The notes under the pieces were generated by a model that saw nothing but the letters and a program-made list of their open reading frames with translations, made no database searches and was not told the origin of the DNA. The position numbers and the translations under genes were made by a program. Positions 41,052 to 49,828 of a stretch of 64,000 nucleotides of DNA are shown here, piece after piece (the stretch's first letter is position 1; the number at the start of each line of letters is the position of its first letter). This DNA comes from Castellaniella sp049650445 (lineage in GTDB: Bacteria; Pseudomonadota; Gammaproteobacteria; Burkholderiales; Burkholderiaceae_B), in contig NZ_JBASAD010000011.1 in the NCBI RefSeq assembly GCF_049650445.1, positions 1 through 64,000 on the forward strand, read 5' to 3'.

Positions 41052-41087
41052 GGCGGGGTTCAGGCCGATTATGGCCAGAACCCCGCC
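41052..41087. promoter_or_regulatory. 36-base dyad between htpG and frmA
   Basis: GGCGGGGTTC (41052-41061) pairs with GAACCCCGCC (41078-41087), and inside it GGCC (63-66) pairs with GGCC (73-76) around GATTAT, with single A-A oppositions at 41062 and 41077. It lies 17 bases after the htpG stop and 33 bases before frmA, both on the minus strand. No T run follows, so a classical terminator is doubtful; on the minus strand the loop reads ATAATC, so the dyad could surround the frmA -10 as an operator. Confidence 0.5.
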
Positions 41088-41103
41088 GGATGACAAACGC
41101 GCT

Positions 41104-43008
41104 CTAGCCGCCCAGCAGCAGCGCGTTCACTCGCTTCACGAAAGCGGCGGGGTCCTTCAGGGCCGCACCTTCGGCCAGCATGGCCTGGTCCAGCAGCAAT
41201 TCGGCCCAGTCGCCGAACGACTCGTCGGGCTGCGCCTCCAGGCGCTTGACCAGGGCGTGCTGCGGGTTCACTTCCAGGATGGGCTTGATCTCGGGCGCAT
41301 CCTGCCCGGCGGCCTTGAGCATGCGCAGCAGATGCGGGCTCAACTCGTTTTCATCCACGACCACGCAGGCGGGCGAATCGACCAGGCGGGCCGTGGCGCG
41401 GACTTCCTTGACGCGCTCACCCAGCGCCGCCTTCAGGCGCTCGATCGTCGGCTTGAAGGCCTCGGCGGCCTCGGCCTGCTGCTTCTTTTCTGCCTCGTCG
41501 GCCAGGGCGTCCAGATCCAGGCCGCCCTTGGCGACCGAGGCCAGGGCCTTGCCTTCGAATTCACGCAGATAGGACAGCATCCATTCATCGACGCGGTCGG
41601 ACAGCAGCAGGACTTCCAGCCCCTTGCGGCGGAAGACTTCCAGATGCGGGCTGTGCGCGGCGGCGGCGTAGGAATCGGCGCTCAGGTAGTAGATCTTGTC
41701 CTGGCCTTCCTTCATGCGGCCGATGTAGTCGGCCAGGGACACGGTCTGCGCCGGGCTGTCGGACTGGGTGGACGCGAAGCGCAGCAGGCCGGCGATGCGG
41801 TCCTTGTTGGCGGGATCTTCACCCGCGCCTTCCTTCAGCACCTGGCCGAACTGAGTCCAGAATTCCGCATATTCCTCGGGCTTGTCCTTGGCCAGGTCTT
41901 CGAGCAGGCCAAGGATGCGCTTGGCCGAGCCTTCGCGGATGGCACGCACGTCGCGGCTTTCCTGCAGGATTTCCCGCGAGACGTTCAAGGGCAGGTCGGC
42001 CGAATCGACCACGCCGCGCACGAAGCGCAGATAGGTCGGCAGCAACTGGTCGGCGTCGTCCATGATGAAGACACGCTTGACGTACAGCTTCACGCCACGA
42101 CGGGCATCACGGTCCCACAGGTCGAAGGGCGCGCGCTTCGGCACGAACAGCAATTGGGTGTATTCGCTGCGGCCCTCGACGCGGTTGTGCGTCCAGGCCA
42201 GCGGGTCTTCATAGTCGTGCGAGACGTGCTTGTAGAACTCTTTGTACTGCTCGTCGGTGATGTCGGCCTTGGAACGGGTCCACAGGGCGTTGGCCTGGTT
42301 GACGGTTTCCCAGGTGTCCTTGACGACCTGTTCGGACTTTTCCGCATCCCACTCTTCCTGCTTCATTTCGACGGGCAGGGAGATGTGGTCGGAGTAGCGG
42401 CGCAGGACTTCGCGCAGTTTCCAGCTGGACAGGAATTCGTCCTCGTCGGCACGCAGGGTCAGGGTGACGGAAGTGCCACGCGCCTCGTGATCGATGACCG
42501 CCACGGAGAATTCGCCCTGGCCGTCGGATTCCCACAGAACGCCTTCAGATGCGGGCAAGCCGGCGCGGCGGCTGCGCACCGCGACCTTTTCCGCGACGAT
42601 GAAAGACGAATAGAAACCGACGCCGAACTGGCCGATCAACTGAGCGTCCTTCTGCTTGTCGCCGGTCAGTTGGGAGAAAAATTCGCGCGTGCCGGAACGG
42701 GCGATGGTACCCAGGTTGGCGATCGCCTCGTCACGCGACAGGCCGATGCCGTTGTCGGTGATGGTGATGGTGCGGGCGTCCTTGTCGAATTCGACGCGGA
42801 TGCGCAGATCGGCACCGCCTTCGAGCAGCTCCGGATGGTCGATGGCCTCGAAGCGCAGCTTGTCGCAGGCGTCGGACGCATTGGACACAAGTTCGCGCAG
42901 GAAGATTTCCTTGTTGCTGTACAGGGAGTGGATCATCAGGTGCAGCAACTGCTTGACCTCGGCCTGGAAACCCAGGGTTTCGGCCGGCTTGATATCGGTT
43001 TGGCTCAT
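41104..43008 (-). CDS. htpG: Molecular chaperone HtpG (Hsp90)
   Basis: This dimeric ATP-dependent chaperone has 634 residues from ATG 43008 (MSQTDIKPAETLGFQAEVKQ). The GHKL ATPase has SNASDACDKLRF (about 39-50), the DNGIGLSRDEA loop and GQFGVGFYSSF. The middle domain includes LYVKRVFIMDD, and LLLLSDRVDEWML-like elements mark the later part. Full family length. In-frame sequence upstream of 43008 is not homologous. A sigma-32 promoter match lies about 90 bases upstream, so heat-shock control is strongly supported. Confidence 0.96.
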   Translation of the reverse strand: MSQTDIKPAETLGFQAEVKQLLHLMIHSLYSNKEIFLRELVSNASDACDKLRFEAIDHPELLEGGADLRIRVEFDKDARTITITDNGIGLSRDEAIANLGTIARSGTREFFSQLTGDKQKDAQLIGQFGVGFYSSFIVAEKVAVRSRRAGLPASEGVLWESDGQGEFSVAVIDHEARGTSVTLTLRADEDEFLSSWKLREVLRRYSDHISLPVEMKQEEWDAEKSEQVVKDTWETVNQANALWTRSKADITDEQYKEFYKHVSHDYEDPLAWTHNRVEGRSEYTQLLFVPKRAPFDLWDRDARRGVKLYVKRVFIMDDADQLLPTYLRFVRGVVDSADLPLNVSREILQESRDVRAIREGSAKRILGLLEDLAKDKPEEYAEFWTQFGQVLKEGAGEDPANKDRIAGLLRFASTQSDSPAQTVSLADYIGRMKEGQDKIYYLSADSYAAAAHSPHLEVFRRKGLEVLLLSDRVDEWMLSYLREFEGKALASVAKGGLDLDALADEAEKKQQAEAAEAFKPTIERLKAALGERVKEVRATARLVDSPACVVVDENELSPHLLRMLKAAGQDAPEIKPILEVNPQHALVKRLEAQPDESFGDWAELLLDQAMLAEGAALKDPAAFVKRVNALLLGG

Positions 43009-43041
43009 GATTCGGATCGATTCGAAGGTTCTTGCGGGATC

Positions 43042-43055
43042 GCGGGGCGCCCCGC
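43042..43055 (-). promoter_or_regulatory. Perfect palindrome in the htpG 5' leader
   Basis: GCGGGGCGCCCCGC is a 14-base perfect palindrome located between the predicted sigma-32 start site and the htpG ATG, ending 34 bases before the start codon. In RNA it could form a small GC hairpin or promote pairing with another copy. Whether it affects translation is unknown. Confidence 0.35.
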
Positions 43056-43096
43056 AGACGGGCCGGACGGCGGTCGACGGGGCGGACTGCTGGATC

Positions 43097-43125
43097 AGAT
43101 GGGGTCGGCGGACGAGGTTTTCAAG
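43097..43125 (-). promoter_or_regulatory. Sigma-32 heat-shock promoter of htpG
   Basis: On the minus strand CTTGAAA (43125-43119) is followed, after 14 bases, by CCCCATCT (43104-43097). Both boxes match the sigma-32 consensus (CTTGAAA, 11-16 bases, CCCCATnT) at every defined base. Transcription should start near 43090, about 80 bases before htpG. The -35 box overlaps the mscS stop codon. Confidence 0.85.
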
Positions 43126-44296
43126 GCGTGGCCGGCGGCAGGGGCGGCGGCATCGGCGGCAACTGTCTGCCCATTTCCGGCCCACCCGGTCCATGAGCCG
43201 GCGCCCCGAGCTGCGGCATTTCAACGGTAGAGACCGGCCCGGCCAACTGAGCGCCGTGGTGGCGGATGATGTCGGCGATCTTCAGCAGCACGTCCTCCTG
43301 GACGTTCATGTAGTCGTTGTAATCGGTGCTGACCGTGAAGGCATACAGGGACAGTTTCAGGGAAAACGTCCCGCAACTGCTGAAGTTGAACGCAAAGAAA
43401 TCGTGCTGCACCCCCGGATGCCGGCGCAGCATCTCCTGACCGTCGGCCACGATGGCCGGCACGACGCCGATATCGGCATAGCGGATGTGGATGTCCTCCA
43501 TGATGCGGCGGCTGGTCATGCGGGTGTGGTTGATGACCGGCTGGGTGTTGAACATTGCGTTGGGCACGTAGAAGGGCTTGCGGTCAAAACCGATCAGGCG
43601 CGTGGCGCGCCAGCCGATGTGCTCGACCCCGCCCATCAGATCGGTGCCGGGGATGATGATGTATTCACCGACCTTGAACGGGCGGCTGGCAAAGATGGTC
43701 AGCCCGCCCAGCAGATTGGCCACCAGGCTTTGGGCCGCAAAGCCTACGGCGATACCGCCCATGCCGCCGAAAGCCAGCAGGCCGGCAATGGAAAAGCCCA
43801 GCGCCTGCATCATCATCAGGATGGCGGTGATGACGACGGACGCCTTGGTCAGCTTGCCGATGGCGTCGGCCGCCGTGGGGTCCAGTTCGCGGCCGTGCTC
43901 ACGCGCCCGCAGCAACAGATTGTCCTGGATGCGATTGATCGCACGCAGCAACAGCCACATCACCGCCAGAATCACCCCTACATCGCGGATCGGCGCCAGG
44001 CCGTGCGACAGCAGAGAGTCCTTGGCAAAATCCCCGTCGGCATCCCGCAGCAGGATCTGGCCGGCCAGGGCGATGCCCAATATCCAGACCAGCATCTGCC
44101 CCGGCAAAGAGGCCCCCGCCAGCAGGCCATGTCCCCAGGCATGCCGCACGGGATGCAGGCGGCGGGCGAGACGATCCAGCACGAAGCGCAGCAGACCGCC
44201 GGCCAACAGGGATCCCAGGACGGCGGCAAAGACCTGAATGACGGTCCGCCATTCGTGGTACACCGCCGCCAATTGTGCAAGAAAGGAAGAAATCAA
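43121..44296 (-). CDS. MscS-family mechanosensitive channel
   Basis: The protein of 391 residues has about four or five transmembrane helices. The pore-lining helix is GLLAFGGMGGIAVGFAAQSLVANLLGG, matching MscS TM3, followed by the beta domain (FKVGEYIIIPG) and the C-terminal alpha/beta domain. The tail is proline-rich (PMPPPLPPATP). It is longer than E. coli MscS (286 residues), with extra N-terminal helices, like the YnaI/YbdG-type channels. It releases solutes on hypo-osmotic shock. Its last codons overlap the htpG promoter. Confidence 0.86.
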   Translation of the reverse strand: MISSFLAQLAAVYHEWRTVIQVFAAVLGSLLAGGLLRFVLDRLARRLHPVRHAWGHGLLAGASLPGQMLVWILGIALAGQILLRDADGDFAKDSLLSHGLAPIRDVGVILAVMWLLLRAINRIQDNLLLRAREHGRELDPTAADAIGKLTKASVVITAILMMMQALGFSIAGLLAFGGMGGIAVGFAAQSLVANLLGGLTIFASRPFKVGEYIIIPGTDLMGGVEHIGWRATRLIGFDRKPFYVPNAMFNTQPVINHTRMTSRRIMEDIHIRYADIGVVPAIVADGQEMLRRHPGVQHDFFAFNFSSCGTFSLKLSLYAFTVSTDYNDYMNVQEDVLLKIADIIRHHGAQLAGPVSTVEMPQLGAPAHGPGGPEMGRQLPPMPPPLPPATP

Positions 44297-44484
44297 ACCA
44301 GAAAACCCCGCTTGTCGTCATCGGAACGTCCAGTGTATCGACCGACCGAGGGCACCTTCAAATCATCGCTGTCCATGAATAGTCCTCATTTGTTTCCAGA
44401 TATATCCGGACAAGGGGTGATCCGCTATGGTTATCCTGCAAGAAAAAAATAATTCTTCCCGCAACCTCTTGCAGGAGACACATC
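44297..44484. promoter_or_regulatory. Divergent region between the channel and chemoreceptor genes
   Basis: The 188 bases are AT-richer than average, with GCAGGAG at 44471-44477 as the chemoreceptor ribosome site. A GCAAGAAA... and ...TCTTGCAGG pair (CTGCAAG at 44438-44444, CTTGCAG at 44468-44474) forms a seven-base inverted repeat over the AT-rich AAAAAAATAATTC. I cannot assign a flagellar sigma-28 promoter with confidence. Confidence 0.35.
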
Positions 44485-46491
44485 ATGTCCGAACGACGCA
44501 CAGGTCCCGGCGCGGGCCGCATGGCGCGCGCCACACTCGGTGCCCAGCTCTTCATCGCCGCCACCCTGATCACCATCCTGGTGATGGCGACCCTGGCCTC
44601 CATCATCACCTGGCAAAATCGGCAAACAGCCATCCATAACGTCAGCAACGCCAACCGCGCCGAGCTGCAAGGCTATGACCGCACCCTGCAACTGATCTAC
44701 AACATCGCCCGCCAGCGCAGCGAATCGCTGTACCCGGTGCTGATCCGCTACATGAGCGGCGAACCCAAGCCCACCGGCCAGGTCGAGAACGGCCTGCCCG
44801 TCTTCAAATCCTCGGGAATGCCGATCAACGGCGACCAGGACCTGATGCGCAGCGTCACCGGCATGTCGGCCGAGGTCTACGCCCGCACCGACAAAGGCTG
44901 GCAGCGGATCGCCAGCGCCTACCAGGACCAGCCGGACCACGCCCTGAGCCAGACGCTGGATTCGTCCGACCCCATCGCCCAGGCCCTGGACAACGGGGCG
45001 ATCGCGCACTTTCCCGGCCTGGTCGGCGGAAAGTGGCACCTGATCACGATCAACCCGCTCAAGGACGGCGGCAAGGTCTACGGCGGAATCGTCGATTACC
45101 TGGACATCAGCGCCCAGATCGACCCGGTGCTGAAGGACCTGACCGAGACCAAACTGGCGGAATACGGCCAGTTGTTCGTGCTGCGGCCGACCGCCGACCA
45201 TCAGGACTGGGTCCGCGTCGCGGGCCTGTTCGGCAAGCCGGGGGACCTGCTCAGTGCCGGCAATCCGCCGGCTGATTTCGCCCTCCTCAACGGCGCGTTC
45301 CAATCCGCTCCGGACGGCGTGACGCGCGTCACCATCAGGGGGCAGGAAATCTTCCTCGCCTGGAAAACAGTGCCCAACTGGGGCTGGGTGATGTACGGCT
45401 TCGGCAGCGTCGATGACTATCTGGCCGAAAGCACTCGCGCCATGTGGGTCCAACTGGGCGTGATGCTGGCAGGCACGCTGTTGATTTCCCTGCTGATCCG
45501 CTGGCTGGCCCGCCGCACGCTGAAGCCCGTGCGCGACGTGGTGGCGGGCATGCAGCGGCTGGGGGCCGGCGACCTGACCCATGACATCCCGGCCAGCCCG
45601 GCCGGCAGCCGCAACGAGGTCCACCAGTTGCTGGACAGCCTGCGCGGCACCCAGGACGCCCTGCGGCACATGATCCGCCAGGTGCGCCGCAGCGTCGGCG
45701 AGATCCACACCGGCGCACGCGAGATCGCCGTCGGCAACACGGACTTGTCCAGCCGCACCGAGGAGCAGGCGGCCTCGCTGCAGGAAACGGCCGCCAGCAT
45801 GGAGGAACTGGCCTCCACCGTGCGCCAGAACGCCGACAACGCCCGTCAGGCGGACCAGTTGGCCGCAGGCGCCTCGCAGACCGCCCATCAGGGCGAGCAG
45901 GCCGTCCATGGCATGGTCGACACCATGAAGCGGATCGCCGACAGTTCGGCCCGCATCACCGACATCATCGGCGTGATCGACAGCATCGCCTTCCAGACCA
46001 ACATCCTGGCCCTGAACGCGGCGGTGGAAGCGGCCCGCGCCGGCGAGGAAGGCCGCGGCTTTGCGGTGGTGGCCGGCGAGGTCCGCGCCCTGGCCCAGCG
46101 GTCCGCCGAGGCAGCACGCGAAATCAAGACGCTGATCGAGGCCGCGTCCCAGGAAGTCACGTCCGGCACCCGCCAGGCCAGCGACGCAGGCACGACCATG
46201 CAGGAAGTCCTGACGGCGGTCGACCGGGTGACGCACATCATGGGGGAAATCGCCTCCGCCTCCAACGAGCAGTCCACCGGCATCGATCAGGTGAATCTGG
46301 CGATCACCCAGATGGATCAGGTCACGCAGCAGAACGCCGCGCTGGTCGAGCAGGCAGCGGCCGCCGCCGACTCCCTGAGCGAACAGGCCGACCGGCTGGC
46401 GGACACCGTAGCGGTCTTCCGCACAGGCGCTGACGGGGCGGACGCCCCGCCCGCCCCCAGCCACGCGAACGTGCCGCGCCTGCCGGGTTAA
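44485..46491 (+). CDS. Methyl-accepting chemotaxis protein with periplasmic Cache-type sensor
   Basis: The protein has 668 residues. A first transmembrane helix (about 15-38) leads into a periplasmic domain of about 280 residues, resembling the Cache 3/Cache 2 sensors (ARQRSESLYPVLIRYMSGEP; GGKVYGGIVDYLDIS). A second helix (about 316-338) is followed by HAMP and the cytoplasmic signalling domain with tip GVIDSIAFQTNILALNAAVEAARAGEEGRGFAVVA condensed around residues 492-526. No C-terminal CheR-tethering pentapeptide is seen (ends VPRLPG). The ligand is unknown; Cache domains bind amino or organic acids. Its stop overlaps the convergent exporter gene by four bases. Confidence 0.9.
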   Translation: MSERRTGPGAGRMARATLGAQLFIAATLITILVMATLASIITWQNRQTAIHNVSNANRAELQGYDRTLQLIYNIARQRSESLYPVLIRYMSGEPKPTGQVENGLPVFKSSGMPINGDQDLMRSVTGMSAEVYARTDKGWQRIASAYQDQPDHALSQTLDSSDPIAQALDNGAIAHFPGLVGGKWHLITINPLKDGGKVYGGIVDYLDISAQIDPVLKDLTETKLAEYGQLFVLRPTADHQDWVRVAGLFGKPGDLLSAGNPPADFALLNGAFQSAPDGVTRVTIRGQEIFLAWKTVPNWGWVMYGFGSVDDYLAESTRAMWVQLGVMLAGTLLISLLIRWLARRTLKPVRDVVAGMQRLGAGDLTHDIPASPAGSRNEVHQLLDSLRGTQDALRHMIRQVRRSVGEIHTGAREIAVGNTDLSSRTEEQAASLQETAASMEELASTVRQNADNARQADQLAAGASQTAHQGEQAVHGMVDTMKRIADSSARITDIIGVIDSIAFQTNILALNAAVEAARAGEEGRGFAVVAGEVRALAQRSAEAAREIKTLIEAASQEVTSGTRQASDAGTTMQEVLTAVDRVTHIMGEIASASNEQSTGIDQVNLAITQMDQVTQQNAALVEQAAAAADSLSEQADRLADTVAVFRTGADGADAPPAPSHANVPRLPG

Positions 46492-47123
46492 AAAGGAAGC
46501 AGCCGCCAGGCCAATAGGAACATGACGGCGGCAATGCCGCCGTCCAGCCAGCGCCAGGCCCTGGGGTCCCTGAACAGGGGCGCACACAGCCGCGACCCCA
46601 GACCCAGCGCCATCAGCCACAGCACGCTGGCGGTCAGGGCTCCGGCGGCGAAGCCGAAACGGTCATCGGCAAAACCATGGGCGATCGAGCCCAGCACCAT
46701 CATGTCCAGCCAGAAATGCGGATTGAGCAGCGTGAAGCCCACCGCCCCCAACAAAGCGGCACGGCGTGAGGACACCGCCGCCTGATCGGCCTGCGGGCCG
46801 GACGCCGGACGCCAGGCCCGGCGCGCCGACTGGATGCCGTACCACGACAGGAACACGACCCCGCACCACAGCACGGCGTCCGCCAGCCCGGGCAGCCAGC
46901 CCGTCAGCGCCTGCAGGCCCGAGACGCTGCCGAAGATGAAGCAGGCATCGATCAGGGCGCACACCAGCAGGATGGTGCTCAGGTGCGCCCGGGCAATGCC
47001 CTGACGCAGGATGAAGGCGCTTTGCGCCCCCACCACGGCGAACATGCCCAAGCCCGTCAGCGTCCCGCTGGTCCAGGCGGCGACCAAAGGGGAAACGGCG
47101 GGGACGGTGGCGGCGAACATCAT
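46488..47123 (-). CDS. ArgO/LysE-family basic amino acid exporter
   Basis: The inner-membrane protein has about 211 residues from ATG 47123. About six hydrophobic segments are visible; GLGMFAVVGAQSAFILRQGIAR (helix 1) and AVGFTLLNPHFWLDMMVLGSI (helix 4 region) are typical of LysE/ArgO exporters of lysine and arginine. A longer in-frame start at 47243 would run into the regulator promoter. It is divergent from an ArgP-type LysR gene, the standard arrangement for argO/lysE control by intracellular Arg/Lys. Confidence 0.87.
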   Translation of the reverse strand: MMFAATVPAVSPLVAAWTSGTLTGLGMFAVVGAQSAFILRQGIARAHLSTILLVCALIDACFIFGSVSGLQALTGWLPGLADAVLWCGVVFLSWYGIQSARRAWRPASGPQADQAAVSSRRAALLGAVGFTLLNPHFWLDMMVLGSIAHGFADDRFGFAAGALTASVLWLMALGLGSRLCAPLFRDPRAWRWLDGGIAAVMFLLAWRLLPF

Positions 47124-47235
47124 GCGGCTCCAGGGGCGGAAAGACGGTTGGAAAGCGACCCATTGTGCGCAAGGCAGGCTATAAAATACAGCTAATTTAT
47201 TTAAATCTGATTTAGAAAAACTTAATATCAAACCT
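47124..47235. promoter_or_regulatory. ArgP-ArgO divergent control region with TAAATC-T-GATTTA dyad
   Basis: The 112-base gap ends in a strongly AT-rich block. TAAATC (47202-47207) and GATTTA (47209-47214) form a perfect dyad around one base, about 25 bases before the regulator start. CTATAAAATACAGC at 47179-47192 may hold a -10 for one direction. ArgP proteins bind AT-rich sites without a strong consensus, which this fits. Confidence 0.45.
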
Positions 47236-48189
47236 ATGCCCATGCAACTGGATCACGACAATCTGCGCGCACTGGCGGCCGTGGTGCGCGAAGGCAGCTT
47301 CGAGCGGGCCGCCGCCGCTCTGCACGTCACGCCTTCGGCGGTGTCACAGCGCATCAAGACATTGGAATCCCGCATGGGGCGGCTGCTGGTCCTGCGCACC
47401 AGCCCGGCCCAGCCCACGGACGACGGCCGGGTCCTGGTGCGCCTGGCCGAACAGGCCGCCCTGCTGGAACACGAAGCCCTGGACCGGCTGGGCATGGGCG
47501 ACAACCGCCCCGCGCCCAGTCTGCGCATCGCCGTCAATCACGACAGCCTGGAAACCTGGTTCATCGAAGCCGCCACCCGCTACGCGGAACAGACCCGCAC
47601 GACGCTGGACCTGATTTCCGAGGACCAGGACCACACGGCCGCCCTGCTGCGCAACGGCAGCGTGCTGGCGGCCGTCACCACGCTGGGTGACCCGGTGCAG
47701 GGATGCCGGGTCCACACGCTGGGCCGCATGCGCTACGTCGCCACCTGCGCGCCCGCCTTCCACGCCCGGCACTTTGCCCGGGGCGTCACGCCCGAGGCCC
47801 TGGCACTCGCCCCCGTGCTGGTCTTCAACCGCAAGGACGACCTGCAGGCGCAGTTCGCGCGCGGCGTGATGGGCGATGCGCCCTGGCAGCCGCCGACCTG
47901 GTGGGTACCCTCGTCCCACGCCTTCGTCTCGGCCACGCTGGCCGGCCTGGGCTGGACGATGAACCCGCTGCCCATGGTCCGCGAGGCGCTGGACGCGGGT
48001 CTCCTGGTGCCCCTGCGGGCGCGCGCCTGGCACGACGTGCCGCTGTACTGGCAGCACTGGCGCACCGGATCGCACACCATGGAACGGTTGACCTCGGCCG
48101 TGTTGCGGGCCGCCCGCGCCCTGGTGCGTCCGGCCCGCGCGCCGCTCAGTTCCCCTGGCGCAGACGACTCAGCGTCGTCGTCGGCGTGA
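47236..48189 (+). CDS. argP: ArgP-type LysR regulator (Lys/Arg exporter activator)
   Basis: The protein of 317 residues starts MPMQLDHDNLRALAAVVREG, typical of ArgP/LysG. The winged helix is GSFERAAAALHVTPSAVSQRIKTLE (about 16-40). The effector domain includes RIAVNHDSLETWFIEA and VFNRKDDLQAQF, conserved in ArgP, which senses lysine and arginine. The divergent gene is an ArgO/LysE exporter, supporting the call. The last 44 bases overlap the convergent TPP-enzyme gene; the C-terminal Ala/Ser tail (PGADDSASSSA) lies in that overlap. Confidence 0.88.
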   Translation: MPMQLDHDNLRALAAVVREGSFERAAAALHVTPSAVSQRIKTLESRMGRLLVLRTSPAQPTDDGRVLVRLAEQAALLEHEALDRLGMGDNRPAPSLRIAVNHDSLETWFIEAATRYAEQTRTTLDLISEDQDHTAALLRNGSVLAAVTTLGDPVQGCRVHTLGRMRYVATCAPAFHARHFARGVTPEALALAPVLVFNRKDDLQAQFARGVMGDAPWQPPTWWVPSSHAFVSATLAGLGWTMNPLPMVREALDAGLLVPLRARAWHDVPLYWQHWRTGSHTMERLTSAVLRAARALVRPARAPLSSPGADDSASSSA

Positions 48190-49828
48190 TGGCCTCCGGG
48201 TCCAGCAGGCAGTGCAGAATGGCCGGCAGGCCACTGTCCAGCGCCCGCTGCAGCGCGGGGGCGAAATCTGCCGTCGTCTCGACGCGCTCGCCATGGCCGC
48301 CAAAGGCGCGTGCATAAGCCGCAAAATCAGGATTGCGCAGCGCAGTCGCCGACACCCGGCCGGGATAGTGCCGTTCCTGGTGCATGCGGATGGTGCCGAA
48401 CATACCGTTGTCGATCAGGATCACCAGGATCGGCAAACCGTACTGGACGGCCGTGGCAAATTCCTGCCCGTGCATCATGAAGCAGCCGTCACCCGCCAGG
48501 CACACCACCCGGCGGTCCGGATAGAGACGCTGGGCGGATACCGCCGCAGGCAGGCCATAGCCCATCGAACCGGAGGTGGGCGCCAACTGGGTGCCGTAGG
48601 CGCGGAAACGGTAGAAGCGATGCAGCCAGGTGGCGTAATTGCCGGCGCCGTTGGTCAGGATGGCGTCCTCGGGCAGCACGGCGTTCAGGTGCGCCATCAC
48701 CTGGCCCATCTGCAAGGCCCCGGGATGTTCGATGACGGACGGATCGCTCCAGGCCTGGCGCCGCGCATGCAGCCGTTCGCAGCGCTGACGCCGCGCCGCC
48801 GTTGCCGTGGGCGCCAGAGACTCGATGGAACGCACCCAGGTGCCGGGCGAGCAGGCCATGGCGATGTCCGCCTGATAGACGCGGTTCAGTTCGCCCACGT
48901 CGGGATGCACGTGGACCAGCGTCTGGGACGGATTCGGCACGTCGAACAGCGTATAGCTCTGGCTGGGCACCTCGGACAGGCGCCCGCCCACGGCCAGGAT
49001 CAGATCGGACTCGCGAATCGCGGCCAGCAATTGGGGATCAGCCCCCAAGCCCAGGTCGCCGATGAAACAGGGATGATCCACGGGACACAGCATCTGACGG
49101 CGAAACTGCACCGCCACCGGCAGCGCATGGCGCTCGGCGAAGGCACAGAAGGCCTGTACGGAGCGGGCGTCCCAGCGGCTGCCGCCGAGAATGACCAGCG
49201 GCCGCTCGGCGTCCGCAAGACGGTCGGCCAGCGCCTGGATCTGCCCGGCCGAGGGCCGGGTTTCGGGCACATGGCAGGGCCGCGCGTCAACCACCGCCAC
49301 GGTTTCGCTCAACATGTCCTCCGGCAGGGCCAGCACCACCGGGCCCGGCCGCCCGGACAGCGCCACGTGAAAGGCACGCGACAGATATTCGGGAATGCGC
49401 TCGGCCTGATCGATCTCGGCGGCCCACTTGACCTGAGAACCGAACACGGCGCGGTAGTCCATTTCCTGGAAAGCCTCGCGGTCGCGCATCGCCCGGTCGA
49501 TCTGCCCGACCAGCAGGATCAGCGGCGTGGAATCCTGGGACGCCACGTGCACCCCTGCGAACGCGTTGGTGGCGCCCGGCGCGCGGGTCACCAGGCACAC
49601 CCCGGGCCGGCCGGTCAGCTTGCCGTAGGCCTCGGCCATGATCGCCGCCCCGCCTTCCTGGCGACAGACCGTGACCTGGATGTCGGCGTCGACCAGCCCG
49701 TCGAGCACGGGCAGATAGCTTTCCCCCGGCACGCAAAAGACATGCTCCGTGCCGTGCAGGCGCAACTGGTCCACCAGGACGTGCCCGGCCATGCGGGGGG
49801 CGGGGCTTGCGCTGGAATGCGGGGTCAT
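48146..49828 (-). CDS. Thiamine pyrophosphate-dependent decarboxylase/synthase
   Basis: The protein of about 560 residues has the three-domain acetolactate synthase/benzoylformate decarboxylase architecture. Catalytic Glu is in CRQEGGAAIMAEAYGKLTG (about 56-74), the central domain spans about 200-330, and the TPP/Mg motif is GDGCFMMHGQEFATAVQYG ending IDNGMFGTIR (about 450-485). It is the last gene of the nine-gene operon and overlaps the mu-crystallin-like gene by four bases. Candidate roles are a 2-oxoacid decarboxylase, for example 2-ketoarginine decarboxylase (AruI type, similar length). True acetolactate synthase is less likely because no small subunit is nearby. Confidence 0.78.
   Translation of the reverse strand: MTPHSSASPAPRMAGHVLVDQLRLHGTEHVFCVPGESYLPVLDGLVDADIQVTVCRQEGGAAIMAEAYGKLTGRPGVCLVTRAPGATNAFAGVHVASQDSTPLILLVGQIDRAMRDREAFQEMDYRAVFGSQVKWAAEIDQAERIPEYLSRAFHVALSGRPGPVVLALPEDMLSETVAVVDARPCHVPETRPSAGQIQALADRLADAERPLVILGGSRWDARSVQAFCAFAERHALPVAVQFRRQMLCPVDHPCFIGDLGLGADPQLLAAIRESDLILAVGGRLSEVPSQSYTLFDVPNPSQTLVHVHPDVGELNRVYQADIAMACSPGTWVRSIESLAPTATAARRQRCERLHARRQAWSDPSVIEHPGALQMGQVMAHLNAVLPEDAILTNGAGNYATWLHRFYRFRAYGTQLAPTSGSMGYGLPAAVSAQRLYPDRRVVCLAGDGCFMMHGQEFATAVQYGLPILVILIDNGMFGTIRMHQERHYPGRVSATALRNPDFAAYARAFGGHGERVETTADFAPALQRALDSGLPAILHCLLDPEAITPTTTLSRLRQGN

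Noticed and set aside
39832..43230. A 1132-codon open frame on the plus strand
   Set aside because: It is antisense to frmA and htpG, both certain genes; long stop-free antisense frames are expected at this GC content. Its translation has no domain-like sequence.
48146..49828. Calling the TPP enzyme a biosynthetic acetolactate synthase (ilvB/ilvI)
   Set aside because: No ilvN/ilvH small subunit or ilv genes nearby, and the enzyme is embedded in a catabolic-looking operon.
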